The translations under genes and the position numbers were made by a program. Positions 15,986 through 24,875 of a stretch of DNA of 64,000 nucleotides are shown here, in pieces. Source of the stretch: Onishia taeanensis (GTDB taxonomy: Bacteria > Pseudomonadota > Gammaproteobacteria > Pseudomonadales > Halomonadaceae); NCBI RefSeq assembly GCF_003268885.1, contig NZ_QLSX01000014.1, positions 17,275-81,274 on the forward strand, given 5' to 3'. Below the pieces are notes generated by a model. That model was not told where the DNA came from. It saw nothing but the letters and a program-made list of their open reading frames with translations, and ran no database searches. Each line of letters starts with the position of its first letter. Positions within the stretch are counted from its first letter, which is position 1.

Positions 15986-17218
15986 TCAGGCTTCTGCCGT
16001 CAGGCGGCGCCGCCGTTGGGCGCGCTGCACCATGCGGTAGCGCGAGCGAATCTCGTCGCGCTCCATGTAGCAGCCCTGCAGCCAGCGATGGCCGCTTTGG
16101 CCTTCGAAGGCATCCCGGGCGTGCAGCAGCCGGCGGTTGTCGAAAATCACCAGGTCGCCGGGCCGGTAAGTGAAGCGGATAGCGAAGGCCGGGTCGCGCA
16201 ACAGCCGCTGGAGCGTCATCAGCGCCTCATAGGCGGGCTCGATGTCTTCGAAGGCAGCATCCAGTGGGCCCCGCAGGAAGTCGGCGATGCGCACCTCGAG
16301 CAGCTCACCCCGGGCGTCGAGGCGGATCATCGGTTCGTGCCAGACGTAGTCGGTGGTCTTGGCGGTGTTGGCGTAGCGCCAGCGCACGCGGGTCAGCGTC
16401 GCCCAGGCCTGCGGGTAGTGATCGCGCAGCGCCTCGGCGATGGCGAAGCCGTCGAGCATCACGGCCTGGCCGCCCTCCACGCTGTTCTCCAGGCAGTGCA
16501 GCATCTGCAGGCCCGGGTGGTACTCGCGGGTTGGCAGGTCGACGTGGGGCGGCAGGGCGATGGAGGTGTAGGCGTTGGAGTCCGGGTCCGGCTTGGCCTT
16601 GACGTCGAACAGCGCGCCGAAGTTGGTGGGGCGCATCGGGCCGATGCGCCCGGCAATGGCGGAAAGCGAGCCAGGCTCGGTGGGCAGGTTGCGCAACCGC
16701 ACCAGCCCCTTGCCGAGCACGCTTTCGAGTGCCGGGGCGAGCATCGCCTCTTCCGCTTCGCTGTCCGGTGCGGTCTCGAGCAGGCCTGATGCGTCGAGGG
16801 TATCGGGCCCGCCGTCCGGGCCACCCAGCCAGGTCGTGACCGGCACCAGCGGCGCTTCCGGGTCGGCGGCCTTGTCATGCTGCTGGTCATAGTCGTTGGC
16901 GCGCAGCCAGCCCGGGTGGAAGCGCAGTCGACGGTCCTCCGGGGTGAAATCCACGCACAGGGCGCCGGCGGCATCGATCTCGGCGCCGGCGATTTCCGGC
17001 CAGGCGGGCAGGCTGGAAAGATCCAGGATGCGCTCGCGGGTCGCCGGGTTGATGGTGGTGTCGTCGGCGGCGTTCTCGCGCAGCCAGATGCTGTGGTAGC
17101 GGCTAACGCGGCCGTCCTTCCAGTGCACGGTCAAAAGGCGCGGCGAGAAGGACACGGCGTCGAGGGCAACATCGATAGGCCAGGCATCGTAATCGGGGGT
17201 GATCGGCAGGTCGGTCAT
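15986..17218 (-). CDS. Gamma-butyrobetaine hydroxylase-like Fe(II)/2-oxoglutarate dioxygenase
   Basis: A 410-residue enzyme with an N-terminal DUF971-like domain (SIWLRENAADDTTINPATRE) and a TauD-fold catalytic domain. Iron ligands: His225-x-Asp227 in PPHVDLPTREYHPG and the distal His in RRLLHARDAFEG. Hydroxylation of gamma-butyrobetaine gives L-carnitine, and the neighbouring genes degrade carnitine, so this enzyme would feed them. It lies directly downstream of cdhR on the same strand. The overall match to gamma-butyrobetaine dioxygenase is good, but trimethyllysine hydroxylase-type activity cannot be excluded from sequence alone. Confidence 0.75.
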   Translation of the reverse strand: MTDLPITPDYDAWPIDVALDAVSFSPRLLTVHWKDGRVSRYHSIWLRENAADDTTINPATRERILDLSSLPAWPEIAGAEIDAAGALCVDFTPEDRRLRFHPGWLRANDYDQQHDKAADPEAPLVPVTTWLGGPDGGPDTLDASGLLETAPDSEAEEAMLAPALESVLGKGLVRLRNLPTEPGSLSAIAGRIGPMRPTNFGALFDVKAKPDPDSNAYTSIALPPHVDLPTREYHPGLQMLHCLENSVEGGQAVMLDGFAIAEALRDHYPQAWATLTRVRWRYANTAKTTDYVWHEPMIRLDARGELLEVRIADFLRGPLDAAFEDIEPAYEALMTLQRLLRDPAFAIRFTYRPGDLVIFDNRRLLHARDAFEGQSGHRWLQGCYMERDEIRSRYRMVQRAQRRRRLTAEA

Positions 17219-17297
17219 GAGACTTCCTCGGCAATGAGTGACGTTGCGTCAGCATGCCAAGACGGGCGGCAAAGAGAGCGTCTGGATTCGACGCCGA

Positions 17298-18347
17298 CTA
17301 TGCACGATTCGACAGTTCGTGATTCGAGGGTTCGTGATTCGAGAACGGACTGTTTGAAGAGGCGCCCGATGGCCGACCCCGCAGCGCGCTGGGCGTCAGC
17401 CCGTGATGGCGACGAAAGGCCCGGGTAAAGCTTGAGGCCGAGCCGAAGCCGCAGGCCAGCGCGATCTCCATGACGCTGTGGCGTGTCTCCCGCAGCAGCC
17501 GGTGGGCATGATCCAGCCGGCGTGTCATATAGATGCGCTGTGGCGAGGTGCCCAGCTGGCGCACGAAGAGCCGCTCCAGCCGCCGCCAGGAAAGCCCAAG
17601 CTCGGCGGCGAGCTCGGCGATGCCGAGCGGCGTATCCAGGTTGGCTTCCATCAGGGCGATGGCGCGGGTCAGCAGCGGGTCTTCGGGCATCAGCGGGTCG
17701 CGCCAGACCGGGTCGCGCTGGCGGCTGGCCGGTCGACGCCCCTGGTCGTGAAGCAGTTGGTCGCACACCCGCTCGGCCAGGTCGTCGCCATGGCGGCGGC
17801 GAATCAAATCGAGGCTCATGTCGATGGCCGAGCTGCCACCGGCGCAGGAGAAGCCCTCGGGCGTCACCTCGTAGAGCGATTCCACGGCGTCGACTCGGGG
17901 AAAGCGGGCCCGGAACTCAGGCAGAGACTCCCAGTGCAGGGTCACGGTCTGATCATCGAGCAGGCCGGCGGCGGCCAGCACCACGCAGCCGGTATCCATG
18001 CCGCCCAGCACGCAGCCTTGTGTAGCGCGCTCGCGCAGCCAGGCAATCAGCGTGTCGTCGATGGCATCGTCGGGGGCGAAGCTCGAGCAGACGGCCAGGC
18101 TCGGGGTCAGAGGGGCATCCTCGAGGCTATGGTCGGCGTCGAGCGACATGCCGTTGGAGGCCGTTACCGGCCGACCGTCGCGGCTGACTACCTCCCAGTG
18201 GAAGAGCGGGCGTCCACTGATGCGGTTGGCGATGCGCAGCGGCTCGATGGCGGAAAAGAAGGCCACCATGGCGAAGCGCGGCAGCAGCAGGAAGCCGATG
18301 GATTCGGGGCTTTGCGCGCTAGAGGTGAGTCGCATGGGGCAGGTCAT
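17298..18347 (-). CDS. cdhR: Carnitine-responsive GlxA-family AraC-type regulator
   Basis: A 349-residue protein. The N-terminal DJ-1/PfpI-like domain has GFLLLPRFAMVAFFSAIEPL, GCVLGGMDTGCVVLAAAGLL and TLHWESLPEFRARFP. A C-terminal AraC domain has EANLDTPLGIAELAAELGLS and LACGFGSASSFTRAFRRHHG. Its place between carnitine catabolic genes identifies it as the CdhR-type activator. The last ~15 residues (SNHEPSNHELSNRA) are encoded by short imperfect direct repeats of TTCGTGATTCGAG at about 17305-17343, an unusual, possibly variable C-terminus. Confidence 0.8.
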   Translation of the reverse strand: MTCPMRLTSSAQSPESIGFLLLPRFAMVAFFSAIEPLRIANRISGRPLFHWEVVSRDGRPVTASNGMSLDADHSLEDAPLTPSLAVCSSFAPDDAIDDTLIAWLRERATQGCVLGGMDTGCVVLAAAGLLDDQTVTLHWESLPEFRARFPRVDAVESLYEVTPEGFSCAGGSSAIDMSLDLIRRRHGDDLAERVCDQLLHDQGRRPASRQRDPVWRDPLMPEDPLLTRAIALMEANLDTPLGIAELAAELGLSWRRLERLFVRQLGTSPQRIYMTRRLDHAHRLLRETRHSVMEIALACGFGSASSFTRAFRRHHGLTPSALRGRPSGASSNSPFSNHEPSNHELSNRA

Positions 18348-18519
18348 CGTCGCAAGAGAGGCGTCGACGAGTGTAGCGCCCAGTCAATCCGTTGCAACAC
18401 GGCAAGTGAGGAAGAGCCTCCGCGAAGACGGCGGCCAGGACAGGCCACACATTCGAGCCCAACAGGCAGGCCGGCGACGCAGGCGTCGCCGACCCGTATG
18501 GCGCCGGATGCCGGTGGCG
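18348..18519. other. Intergenic stretch between cdhB and cdhR
   Basis: About 170 bp with no gene seen. It separates the cdhCAB unit from cdhR on the same strand and may contain the cdhR promoter (for example around 18360-18410), but no clear hexamers or hairpin terminator could be fixed by eye. Confidence 0.3.
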
Positions 18520-18978
18520 TCAGCGCTTGCCCGACGGCAGGCCGATGCGGCGGCCGGCGAGTTCCGGCCAGGTGTCGGCCTGGGGCAGGGTGTCGATGGC
18601 CGCGTCCACGGCGCCGGGAAAGGGCGCGGGACGATCATTGACCGAGTCGATACCCATCAGCATCTGTTCGCTCGAGGCCAGCAGGTTGCCTGCCGTGTCC
18701 TGCATCGTGAACAGGACGTGCAGGCGCTTGGCATCGCGCTCGAGCAGCGTCACGTCGATGCACAGCGCCTGGTGCTCGTGAGCGGCGCGGCGATAGCAAA
18801 GATGCGTCTCGAGGGTATAGATGGTGTAGCCATGCCGCTGGCGGCCCTCTGCATCCAGGCCGATGCGCTCCATCAGCGCCTCGACGCCCAGCGAGAAGGC
18901 CCGCGCGTACTCGGCGTCATTCATGTGGCCGTTGTAGTCGACCCATTCCGGGAGCACCTGTGTGTCGAGCAGTGCCAT
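18520..18978 (-). CDS. cdhB: Acyl-CoA thioesterase (hot-dog fold), betainyl-CoA thioesterase of carnitine breakdown
   Basis: A 152-residue 4HBT-type hot-dog protein: WVDYNGHMNDAEYARAFSLG near residue 11 has the catalytic-loop pattern (DYNGHMN), and ETHLCYRRAAHEHQALCID is the second strand pair. In carnitine degradation betainyl-CoA, released by the DUF849 enzyme, is hydrolysed to glycine betaine by this thioesterase. Its ATG overlaps the stop of the carnitine dehydrogenase gene by one base (TGATG), consistent with translational coupling. Confidence 0.8.
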   Translation of the reverse strand: MALLDTQVLPEWVDYNGHMNDAEYARAFSLGVEALMERIGLDAEGRQRHGYTIYTLETHLCYRRAAHEHQALCIDVTLLERDAKRLHVLFTMQDTAGNLLASSEQMLMGIDSVNDRPAPFPGAVDAAIDTLPQADTWPELAGRRIGLPSGKR

Positions 18979-19949
18979 CAGATGCGTCCTTCCAGGCCTT
19001 CGGCCTCGGGCCAGTACTTCTGCACAAGGTCGAGCAGTTCGACCAGGAAGTCATCGCGGCGGCGGTCGAGTTCGGCGACCGGGCGGCCGGCGGCCTGGTG
19101 CTCGCAGCCTTCGACCACCTTGTCGATGAGCTCATCGGTGAGCTCCGGTGCTTCGAGCTTGGTCCAGGGCAGCTTCAGTGCTGGGCCGAACTGCTCGAGC
19201 ATGTGGCGCATGCCCTGCTCGCCGCCCGCCAGGTGGAAGGTCATGAAAGTGCCCATCAGCGACCAGCGCAGGCCACAGCCATAAACCACGGCAGCATCGA
19301 TCTCTTCGGTGGTGGCCACTCCGTCATTGACCAGGTGCAGGGCCTCGCGCCACAGCGCCTCCATCAGGCGGTCGGCGATATGCCCTTCGATCTCGCGCTT
19401 GACCACCAGCGGACGCATTGCCATCGCCTGGTAGAGCCGCTGCGCGTTGGCCAGATGGTCGGGGCTGGTGGCCTCGCCGCCCACCAGCTCGACCAGCGGC
19501 AGCAGATAGACCGGGTTGAAGGGGTGGGCGACGATCACCCGCCCCGGCGCCCTTGTACAATCCTGTTGCAGGTCCGTGGGCTTGAAGCCCGAAGTGGACG
19601 AGCCGATCACCACGTCCGGCGCTGCCGCGGCGTCGATGGCGGCCAGGATTTCGCGCTTGAGCTCGAGGCGTTCAGGCACGTTCTCCTGGATCAGGTCGGC
19701 TCCTTCCACGGCGGCTTCCAGGCTGTCGACGAAGCTCAGCCGCGCAGGGTCGGCGCCTTCGGCGAGGCCCAGCTTCTCGAGCGAGGCCCAGGCGTTGTCG
19801 ACGAAGGCGCGGGTGCGCTCGGGGGCCTGCGGGTCAGGATCGAAGGCCACCACGTCGAAACCACGGGCCAGGGCCCTCGCGATCCAGCCGTTGCCGATGA
19901 CGCCGGTGCCGATGACGGCCAGTTTCTTCGTCGAGAGTTGCTGGCTCAT
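18978..19949 (-). CDS. cdhA: L-carnitine 3-dehydrogenase
   Basis: A 323-residue 3-hydroxyacyl-CoA-dehydrogenase-type protein. N-terminal Rossmann domain with [20 protein letters not shown], then [13 protein letters not shown] and [20 protein letters not shown], and a helical C-terminal domain with [19 protein letters not shown]. It oxidises L-carnitine to 3-dehydrocarnitine using NAD+. Family and gene order (cdhC-cdhA-cdhB) match the pseudomonad carnitine operon. Start overlaps the cdhC stop by four bases. Confidence 0.88.
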   Translation of the reverse strand: MSQQLSTKKLAVIGTGVIGNGWIARALARGFDVVAFDPDPQAPERTRAFVDNAWASLEKLGLAEGADPARLSFVDSLEAAVEGADLIQENVPERLELKREILAAIDAAAAPDVVIGSSTSGFKPTDLQQDCTRAPGRVIVAHPFNPVYLLPLVELVGGEATSPDHLANAQRLYQAMAMRPLVVKREIEGHIADRLMEALWREALHLVNDGVATTEEIDAAVVYGCGLRWSLMGTFMTFHLAGGEQGMRHMLEQFGPALKLPWTKLEAPELTDELIDKVVEGCEHQAAGRPVAELDRRRDDFLVELLDLVQKYWPEAEGLEGRI

Positions 19950-20854
19950 GCCTCACCTCCGACGATCTGACCGGTCTTGGGGTCGCGCAGCTTGAGGTGG
20001 GCGCGGGTTTCGGCGGGTGTCATGGTACGGCCGCCGAGGTTCTCGATGATGCCGGACGCTTTCTCGACCAGGCTTGCGTTGGTGGCCGGTACGCCCTTGC
20101 TGAGATACAGGTTGTCTTCAAGGCCGACGCGGGCGTGGCCGCCGAGCAGCATCGCCTGAGCGACCATCGGCATCTGGTGACGGCCGATGCCGAAGGCTGC
20201 CCAGTTGGCGGTTTCCGGCAGCTTGTTGCGCATTGCCAGCATGGTCTCGGTGTCGGCCTCGGCGCCCCAGGGAATACCCAGGCACAGCTGGAACAGCGGG
20301 TCGCCGTCGAGGAGACCTTCCTTCTGCAGCTGGCGGGCGAACCAGACATGGCCCAGATCGAAGCACTCGAGCTCCGGTTTCACGCCGGCGGCCTGCACCA
20401 GGCGAGCGTGTTCGCGCAGCCAGTCGGCGGTGTTGATGTAGACCATGTCGCCGAAGTTGAGGCTGCCGCAGTCCAGGGTGCACAGTTCAGGCAGCAGCTC
20501 GGCCACCGGCGCGTGGCGCTCGGCCGGGGTCTGCATGTCGGTGCCCGGGCCGCCGCGGGTCGGGTCCGCGACGTCGGGGATCCAGTCGCCGCCGCCGCCG
20601 GCGGTGATGTTCATGACGATGTCGGTATCAGACTCGCGGACGCGCTCCATTACCTCGCGGAAGTGCTCGGTGGAGTGGCTGATGCCGCCAGTCTCGGGGT
20701 CGCGGACGTGGATATGCGCCACGCTGGCGCCGGCCTTGGCGGCCGCGATGCAGTCGTCGGCGATCTGCTTGGGGGTGATCGGTACGTTGGGGTTCTTGTC
20801 GGCGGTATCGCCGGCGCCGGTAATGGCACAGGTCAGGATGACATTAGAGTTCAT
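19946..20854 (-). CDS. cdhC: 3-Dehydrocarnitine cleavage enzyme (DUF849/BKACE)
   Basis: A 302-residue protein of the beta-keto acid cleavage enzyme family. [13 protein letters not shown] and the Zn-ligand segment [17 protein letters not shown] lie near residue 50, with a TIM-barrel layout continuing through [16 protein letters not shown]. It condenses 3-dehydrocarnitine with acetyl-CoA to give betainyl-CoA and acetoacetate. Three nearby ATGs are possible; the one at 20854 has GGAG nine bases upstream. First gene of the carnitine operon, with its promoter presumably in 20855-21000. Confidence 0.87.
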   Translation of the reverse strand: MNSNVILTCAITGAGDTADKNPNVPITPKQIADDCIAAAKAGASVAHIHVRDPETGGISHSTEHFREVMERVRESDTDIVMNITAGGGGDWIPDVADPTRGGPGTDMQTPAERHAPVAELLPELCTLDCGSLNFGDMVYINTADWLREHARLVQAAGVKPELECFDLGHVWFARQLQKEGLLDGDPLFQLCLGIPWGAEADTETMLAMRNKLPETANWAAFGIGRHQMPMVAQAMLLGGHARVGLEDNLYLSKGVPATNASLVEKASGIIENLGGRTMTPAETRAHLKLRDPKTGQIVGGEA

Positions 20855-21109
20855 GGTCATCGGCTCCATTGCTGAATATGCCCTTAGTCTCGGCGATGTT
20901 AGGCGTTGGATATGTGCGTAAAGCGCCATTTAATTGATGAAAAGCGTCAGTTATGGCGCCGCGCATGCCGCATATGAGACTGCCCCACACGAGATTTCCC
21001 CATGAGAGTGCCGCACATGAGAGGCTAAACTGAGCTCAGGCTGTGCGAGAAGTACGGCGAAAGGCGCGGCGAGTCATTGGTCATCGAAAGACGTTAAGAG
21101 GAGACGGCG

Positions 21110-21613
21110 ATGGGCATGCGGGGCGAACGGTGGCGAGGGCGGGCTGTTCTTTCTCGGTTGGGGCGGGTTCCTATGGGACTGGCCCCGTTGGGGCTAGTGC
21201 TGATGGGGCTTGTCCTTGTGAGCATGATGGCGGGCTGCGCCACGCCCGCTACCCGTGAGGCGCAGGCCATCGAGCTGGTGTCCGGTGAATCGCGCGACGG
21301 CTGGCTGGGGCCGGGCGTCGATGTCTATGCCTTTACCCTCTCGGCCCCGGCGCAGGTGAGGCTCGAAAGCGAGACGCCGGCCAGCGGCTGGACGCTTGAC
21401 CCCAACGCCACCCTGTTCGATGCCAAGGGGCAGGTGGTGGCCCGTGACTGGCGCAGTGGCGAGGGGGAGAACTTCCGCCTGACCCGCGCACTGCCGGCCG
21501 GCCGCTGGTATCTGGAGGTCAGCGACGGCGGCGGCTGCACGATCATGGCGGAGGACTGCGAGGCCCACCGCCGCTATTCGGTTCGACTAGACGTCGAGAC
21601 GGTGACGCCATGA
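21110..21613 (+). CDS. Putative lipoprotein with PPC-like beta domain
   Basis: A 167-residue protein with a long signal segment ending in the lipobox MAGC (Cys near residue 43), so probably outer- or inner-membrane anchored. The mature part (GPGVDVYAFTLSAPAQVRLE ... LPAGRWYLEVSD) resembles bacterial pre-peptidase C-terminal beta-sandwich domains. AAGAGGAG lies seven bases before the ATG. Not part of an obvious operon; the lemA cluster begins 145 bp downstream. Function unknown. Confidence 0.65.
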   Translation: MGMRGERWRGRAVLSRLGRVPMGLAPLGLVLMGLVLVSMMAGCATPATREAQAIELVSGESRDGWLGPGVDVYAFTLSAPAQVRLESETPASGWTLDPNATLFDAKGQVVARDWRSGEGENFRLTRALPAGRWYLEVSDGGGCTIMAEDCEAHRRYSVRLDVETVTP

Positions 21614-21757
21614 GCCCATAACGCCCTGAACCCGAAACGCCAGGAGCCGGTAAGACATGAAACGGGACGCGGCCGGGGAGCCGGCTTCTCGCGCCGGCCG
21701 CCACCGTGTACCGTGAGAGCAGATTATTGGCCAACAAGACGGGGAAGCGAACCAACC

Positions 21758-22375
21758 ATGCAAGCCACACTCGGGGTTACCCCCTACCGGATCGCCTGGC
21801 GTTCGGCCATCCTGCTGCTCGTCGCCATGCTGCTGACGGGCTGCGGCGTGAACAACCTGCCGACCTATGACGAGCAGGTGAAGTCAGCCTGGTCGCAGGT
21901 CGAGAACCAGTATCAGCGGCGAGCCGACCTGATCCCCAATCTGGTAGAGACCGTCAAGGGATACGCGCGGCAGGAGCAGGAGACGCTGACGGCGGTGATC
22001 GAAGCCCGCTCCAAGGCGACGTCAATCCAGGTCGACGAGAGTATCCTCAACAATCCCGAGAAGCTGCGTCAGTTCCAGCAGGCGCAGGGTGAACTCTCCA
22101 GTGCCCTGAGCCGGCTGATGGCGGTCTCGGAGCGCTACCCGGATCTCAAGTCCAACCAGAACTTCCTGGCGCTACAGTCCCAGCTCGAAGGCACCGAGAA
22201 CCGCATCGCGGTCGCGCGCCGCGACTTCATCGCCGCGGTCGAGCGCTACAACACCGAGATTCGCACCTTCCCGGGGCGTCTCTGGCATAGCCTCCTGTAC
22301 AGCGACATGGATCTGCGCGAGAACTTCGAAGCCACAGCGACCGACGCCGATCAGGCGCCTGAGGTGTCCTTCTGA
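21758..22375 (+). CDS. lemA: LemA family lipoprotein
   Basis: A 205-residue LemA protein. N-terminal lipoprotein signal with lipobox LLTGC, then the diagnostic YDEQVKSAWSQVENQYQRRA, DLIPNLVETVKGYA and QEQETLTAVIEARSKAT, and YNTEIRTFPGRLW near the end. The ATG at 21758 is preferred over an upstream GTG at 21713. LemA proteins are membrane-anchored and usually sit beside TPM-domain proteins, as here; their exact role in envelope maintenance is not settled. The next gene overlaps its stop codon (TGATG). Confidence 0.92.
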   Translation: MQATLGVTPYRIAWRSAILLLVAMLLTGCGVNNLPTYDEQVKSAWSQVENQYQRRADLIPNLVETVKGYARQEQETLTAVIEARSKATSIQVDESILNNPEKLRQFQQAQGELSSALSRLMAVSERYPDLKSNQNFLALQSQLEGTENRIAVARRDFIAAVERYNTEIRTFPGRLWHSLLYSDMDLRENFEATATDADQAPEVSF

Positions 22376-23124
22376 TGCGGCTGTTCCGGCAACTTCCCGT
22401 CGTCTTACTGCTGCTCGTGGCGCTGGGCGCCCAGGCACAGCAGTCCGAATTCCCGGAGCTCACCGGTCGTGTCGTCGATCAGGCCGACATGCTCGATGCC
22501 GCTGACGAAACGCGTCTGACCGAGATGTTGGCGGCGCATGAGCAGGCCACCACCGAGCAGGTGGTGGTGGCCACGCTGCCGAACCTCCAGGGGCGCACCA
22601 TCGAGGAGTACGGCTATCAGCTGGGGCGCCACTGGGGTATAGGGCAGAAGGGCGAGGACAACGGCGCGCTGCTGATCGTGGCCCGTGACGAGCGCAAACT
22701 GCGCATTGAGGTAGGCTATGGTCTCGAAGGGCGCCTGACCGATGCGCAGTCCTCGCTGATCATCAACCAGGTGATCACGCCGGCTTTCCAGCAGGGGGAT
22801 TTCGCCCGCGGCATCCTAGAAGGCACCCAGGCGATGATCCAGGTATTGGGGGGCGATCCGCTCGCCACCCCGGCTCCGACAGCTGAACAGGGCAAGCAGG
22901 GCCCGGATGGTCCGAAGTCGGTGCTGTTCTTCCTTTTGCTGCTCGCCGTCACCGGGTTCCTGCGCGGTGGTCGTGGCGGTCGCGGACTGCTGGGCGGGCT
23001 GCTGCTGGGGGCCGCGCTGGGTGGCCGAGGCGGCCACGGTGGCGGCGGAGGTCTCGGCGGTGGCGGAGGCTTCAGCGGCGGTGGGGGCGGTTTCGGGGGC
23101 GGTGGCGCCTCCGGTGGCTGGTAA
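22375..23124 (+). CDS. TPM-domain (YgcG-type) membrane protein
   Basis: A 249-residue protein with a Sec signal (ending QAQ), a TPM domain (LTGRVVDQADMLDAADETRL, EEYGYQLGRHWGIG, LLIVARDERKLRIEVGYGLE), a C-terminal membrane helix (SVLFFLLLLAVTGFL) and a glycine-rich tail of GGGG/GF repeats. The architecture is the usual partner of LemA. ATG overlaps the lemA stop, so the two are translationally coupled. TPM domains have been linked to phosphatase-like or photosystem-repair roles; here an envelope role is inferred. Confidence 0.9.
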   Translation: MRLFRQLPVVLLLLVALGAQAQQSEFPELTGRVVDQADMLDAADETRLTEMLAAHEQATTEQVVVATLPNLQGRTIEEYGYQLGRHWGIGQKGEDNGALLIVARDERKLRIEVGYGLEGRLTDAQSSLIINQVITPAFQQGDFARGILEGTQAMIQVLGGDPLATPAPTAEQGKQGPDGPKSVLFFLLLLAVTGFLRGGRGGRGLLGGLLLGAALGGRGGHGGGGGLGGGGGFSGGGGGFGGGGASGGW

Positions 23125-23151
23125 ATCCTTTCAAGCGAGTACAGATACCCC

Positions 23152-23769
23152 ATGGCGTTATTGAGCGACAGCGAGCAGCGAAAGGTAGCCGAGACGATAA
23201 AGCGAGTCGAGCAGGAGACCGATGCCGAATTGGTCACCGTGCTGGCCGCCCAGGCCGATGACTACGCCTATATCCCACTGCTGTGGGCCGGCATTCTGGC
23301 CCTGGTGGTTCCCGGCGCGATCAACTACTTCCCGGGCTGGTGGGACGCCACCACGCTACTGCTGGTCCAGTGGGCCACCTTTGTGGTGGCGGCCCTGGTG
23401 TGCCGTAGGCCCTCGGTCACCACCCGGCTCATCCCCCGTTCGGTTCGCCACTGGCGCGCCGCGAACCTGGCCCGCCGCCAGTTCCTCGAGCAGAACCTGC
23501 ACCACACCGAGGCCGGCACCGGGATGCTGATTTTCGTCTCTGAGGCCGAGCGCTACGTGGAAATTCTGGTCGACCGAGGCATTTCCGAGCGTCTCAGCGA
23601 CGATACCTGGCAGGACATCGTCGCCGACTTTACCCGTCACGTCCGCCAGGGGCAGACGGGACAGGGGTTCGTGGAATGTATCGAGTCATGCGGCCAGCAC
23701 CTCAAGCGTGAGTTGCCCGCCACCCACCCGCGCGACGAGCTGCCCAACCGTCTGGTGATTCTCGACTAG
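23152..23769 (+). CDS. Second TPM-domain membrane protein
   Basis: A 205-residue protein with a TPM domain split by two membrane segments (LLWAGILALVVPGAINYF and LLLVQWATFVVAALV). The C-terminal part HHTEAGTGMLIFVSEAERYV and EILVDRGISE is the conserved TPM core. It lies 27 bp after the preceding gene and completes the lemA-TPM-TPM trio often seen in gammaproteobacteria. Function is unknown beyond membrane localisation. Confidence 0.85.
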   Translation: MALLSDSEQRKVAETIKRVEQETDAELVTVLAAQADDYAYIPLLWAGILALVVPGAINYFPGWWDATTLLLVQWATFVVAALVCRRPSVTTRLIPRSVRHWRAANLARRQFLEQNLHHTEAGTGMLIFVSEAERYVEILVDRGISERLSDDTWQDIVADFTRHVRQGQTGQGFVECIESCGQHLKRELPATHPRDELPNRLVILD

Positions 23770-23807
23770 CCGAGTCGCTCGCCGTTCACTGGCTACTCAT
23801 TCTCCAT

Positions 23808-24539
23808 TCAAAAATAGGCGCTGGGCGGCTGCTCGGCGTCGTCGTTTGGCGTGGCGGCCTCATGGCACTGCCGCGCCGCCCGGTCGAGGGCGATGGCTGC
23901 GCCCGGTAGCTGAAAAGTCAGATACCAGGGTTCAGTGCCGTTCTCGATCTGAAGGCGCAGGGTGTCACCCACGTGCAGTTCGTGCAGCAACCGAAAGGGG
24001 GCTGCATTGGTGAAGCTCACGTAGGCGCCGTTATCGCCGCGCTCCTTGGCAAGCGTCGTCGGCCCGGCGTGGGGCGTGAAGCGGTCGACGCGCAGGGCGG
24101 CGTCGGCACTGACGGTCTCGTCGCGGCTTGCCACCTCGCCCATGTCGACCCGCAGCTCCAGCCGCGGCCGACACTCGGGCGGCGTGAAATCCACAGAAAA
24201 GGCGGTGCCCGGCATGTCGTAGCTGTTGCTGGCCCGGTAGGTGCGCTCCTCGCCGAGTACCAGCGTCATCGACGCCCAGTGGCCTGCCGCCTCGATACCT
24301 TGCTGGTTGTACATCAGCGCCATGGCCGGCGTAGAAAGCCCACCCGCGAGAGTGATGAGCGCCAGGGTTCTCACCTTCAGGGCTCGCAGCTTCTGCGTTT
24401 TCTCCTGCATTTTTCTTAATGGTAGTGTTTTTAACTGCATCGCGTTCGACTGCGGTGTTCTTACTTGTAATGCTCTCACTGACAGCGTTGTCACCGCTCG
24501 AGTCATCAGGGCCTGCGTGGCGCGCATCCTTTCGGTCAT
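23808..24539 (-). CDS. Hypothetical exported protein
   Basis: A 243-residue protein of unknown function. ATG 24539 has GGGAG six bases upstream, yet the first ~43 residues are a basic, repetitive stretch before a signal-peptide-like segment (LALITLAGGLSTPAMA). An internal ATG at 24410 would give a normal exported protein with a weaker ribosome site. The mature part is beta-rich, has two cysteines (ECRPRL and ARQCHE) and ends in a proline-rich tail. Convergent with the lemA cluster. No family recognised. Confidence 0.55.
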   Translation of the reverse strand: MTERMRATQALMTRAVTTLSVRALQVRTPQSNAMQLKTLPLRKMQEKTQKLRALKVRTLALITLAGGLSTPAMALMYNQQGIEAAGHWASMTLVLGEERTYRASNSYDMPGTAFSVDFTPPECRPRLELRVDMGEVASRDETVSADAALRVDRFTPHAGPTTLAKERGDNGAYVSFTNAAPFRLLHELHVGDTLRLQIENGTEPWYLTFQLPGAAIALDRAARQCHEAATPNDDAEQPPSAYF

Positions 24540-24875
24540 TCCTGTCTCCCGTCCAGCTCATCTGCGGTTGATCGTGCGGCCAAGCATACGATATCGCCGC
24601 GCAGGGCGGCAGCCCATTGCCCTGCGTGGGATGGCTTCGAAGGAGGCCGGCATTCGGAAACAAACCGCGATGGCGATTAAAGCTGGCGGCGCTTTTGCCG
24701 ATAGTGCGTTAGCTATTGCCCATTATTGCATCGTGCACAAAGGAATTGATGGCAAGGTAATTCTTGTACAAAAATTATATATTATTTAGACTTTGTACAT
24801 GTTGGCCTTGTGACCGGGCGAAGGGTTGTCCACGGTGCATGAGCTTTCTTCGACACGCCAGATAGGAACAGCACT
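24540..24875. promoter_or_regulatory. Divergent intergenic region upstream of the chemoreceptor gene
   Basis: 336 bp without a gene. The right half (24715-24800) is AT-rich, with repeated TTGTAC motifs (near 24765 and 24793) around TATATATTATTTAGAC. It probably holds the chemoreceptor promoter; no sigma-28 site could be assigned. Confidence 0.4.

Noticed and set aside
22716..23237. Proline-rich 173-residue minus-strand ORF
   Set aside because: It is the antisense of the glycine-rich tail of the TPM protein.
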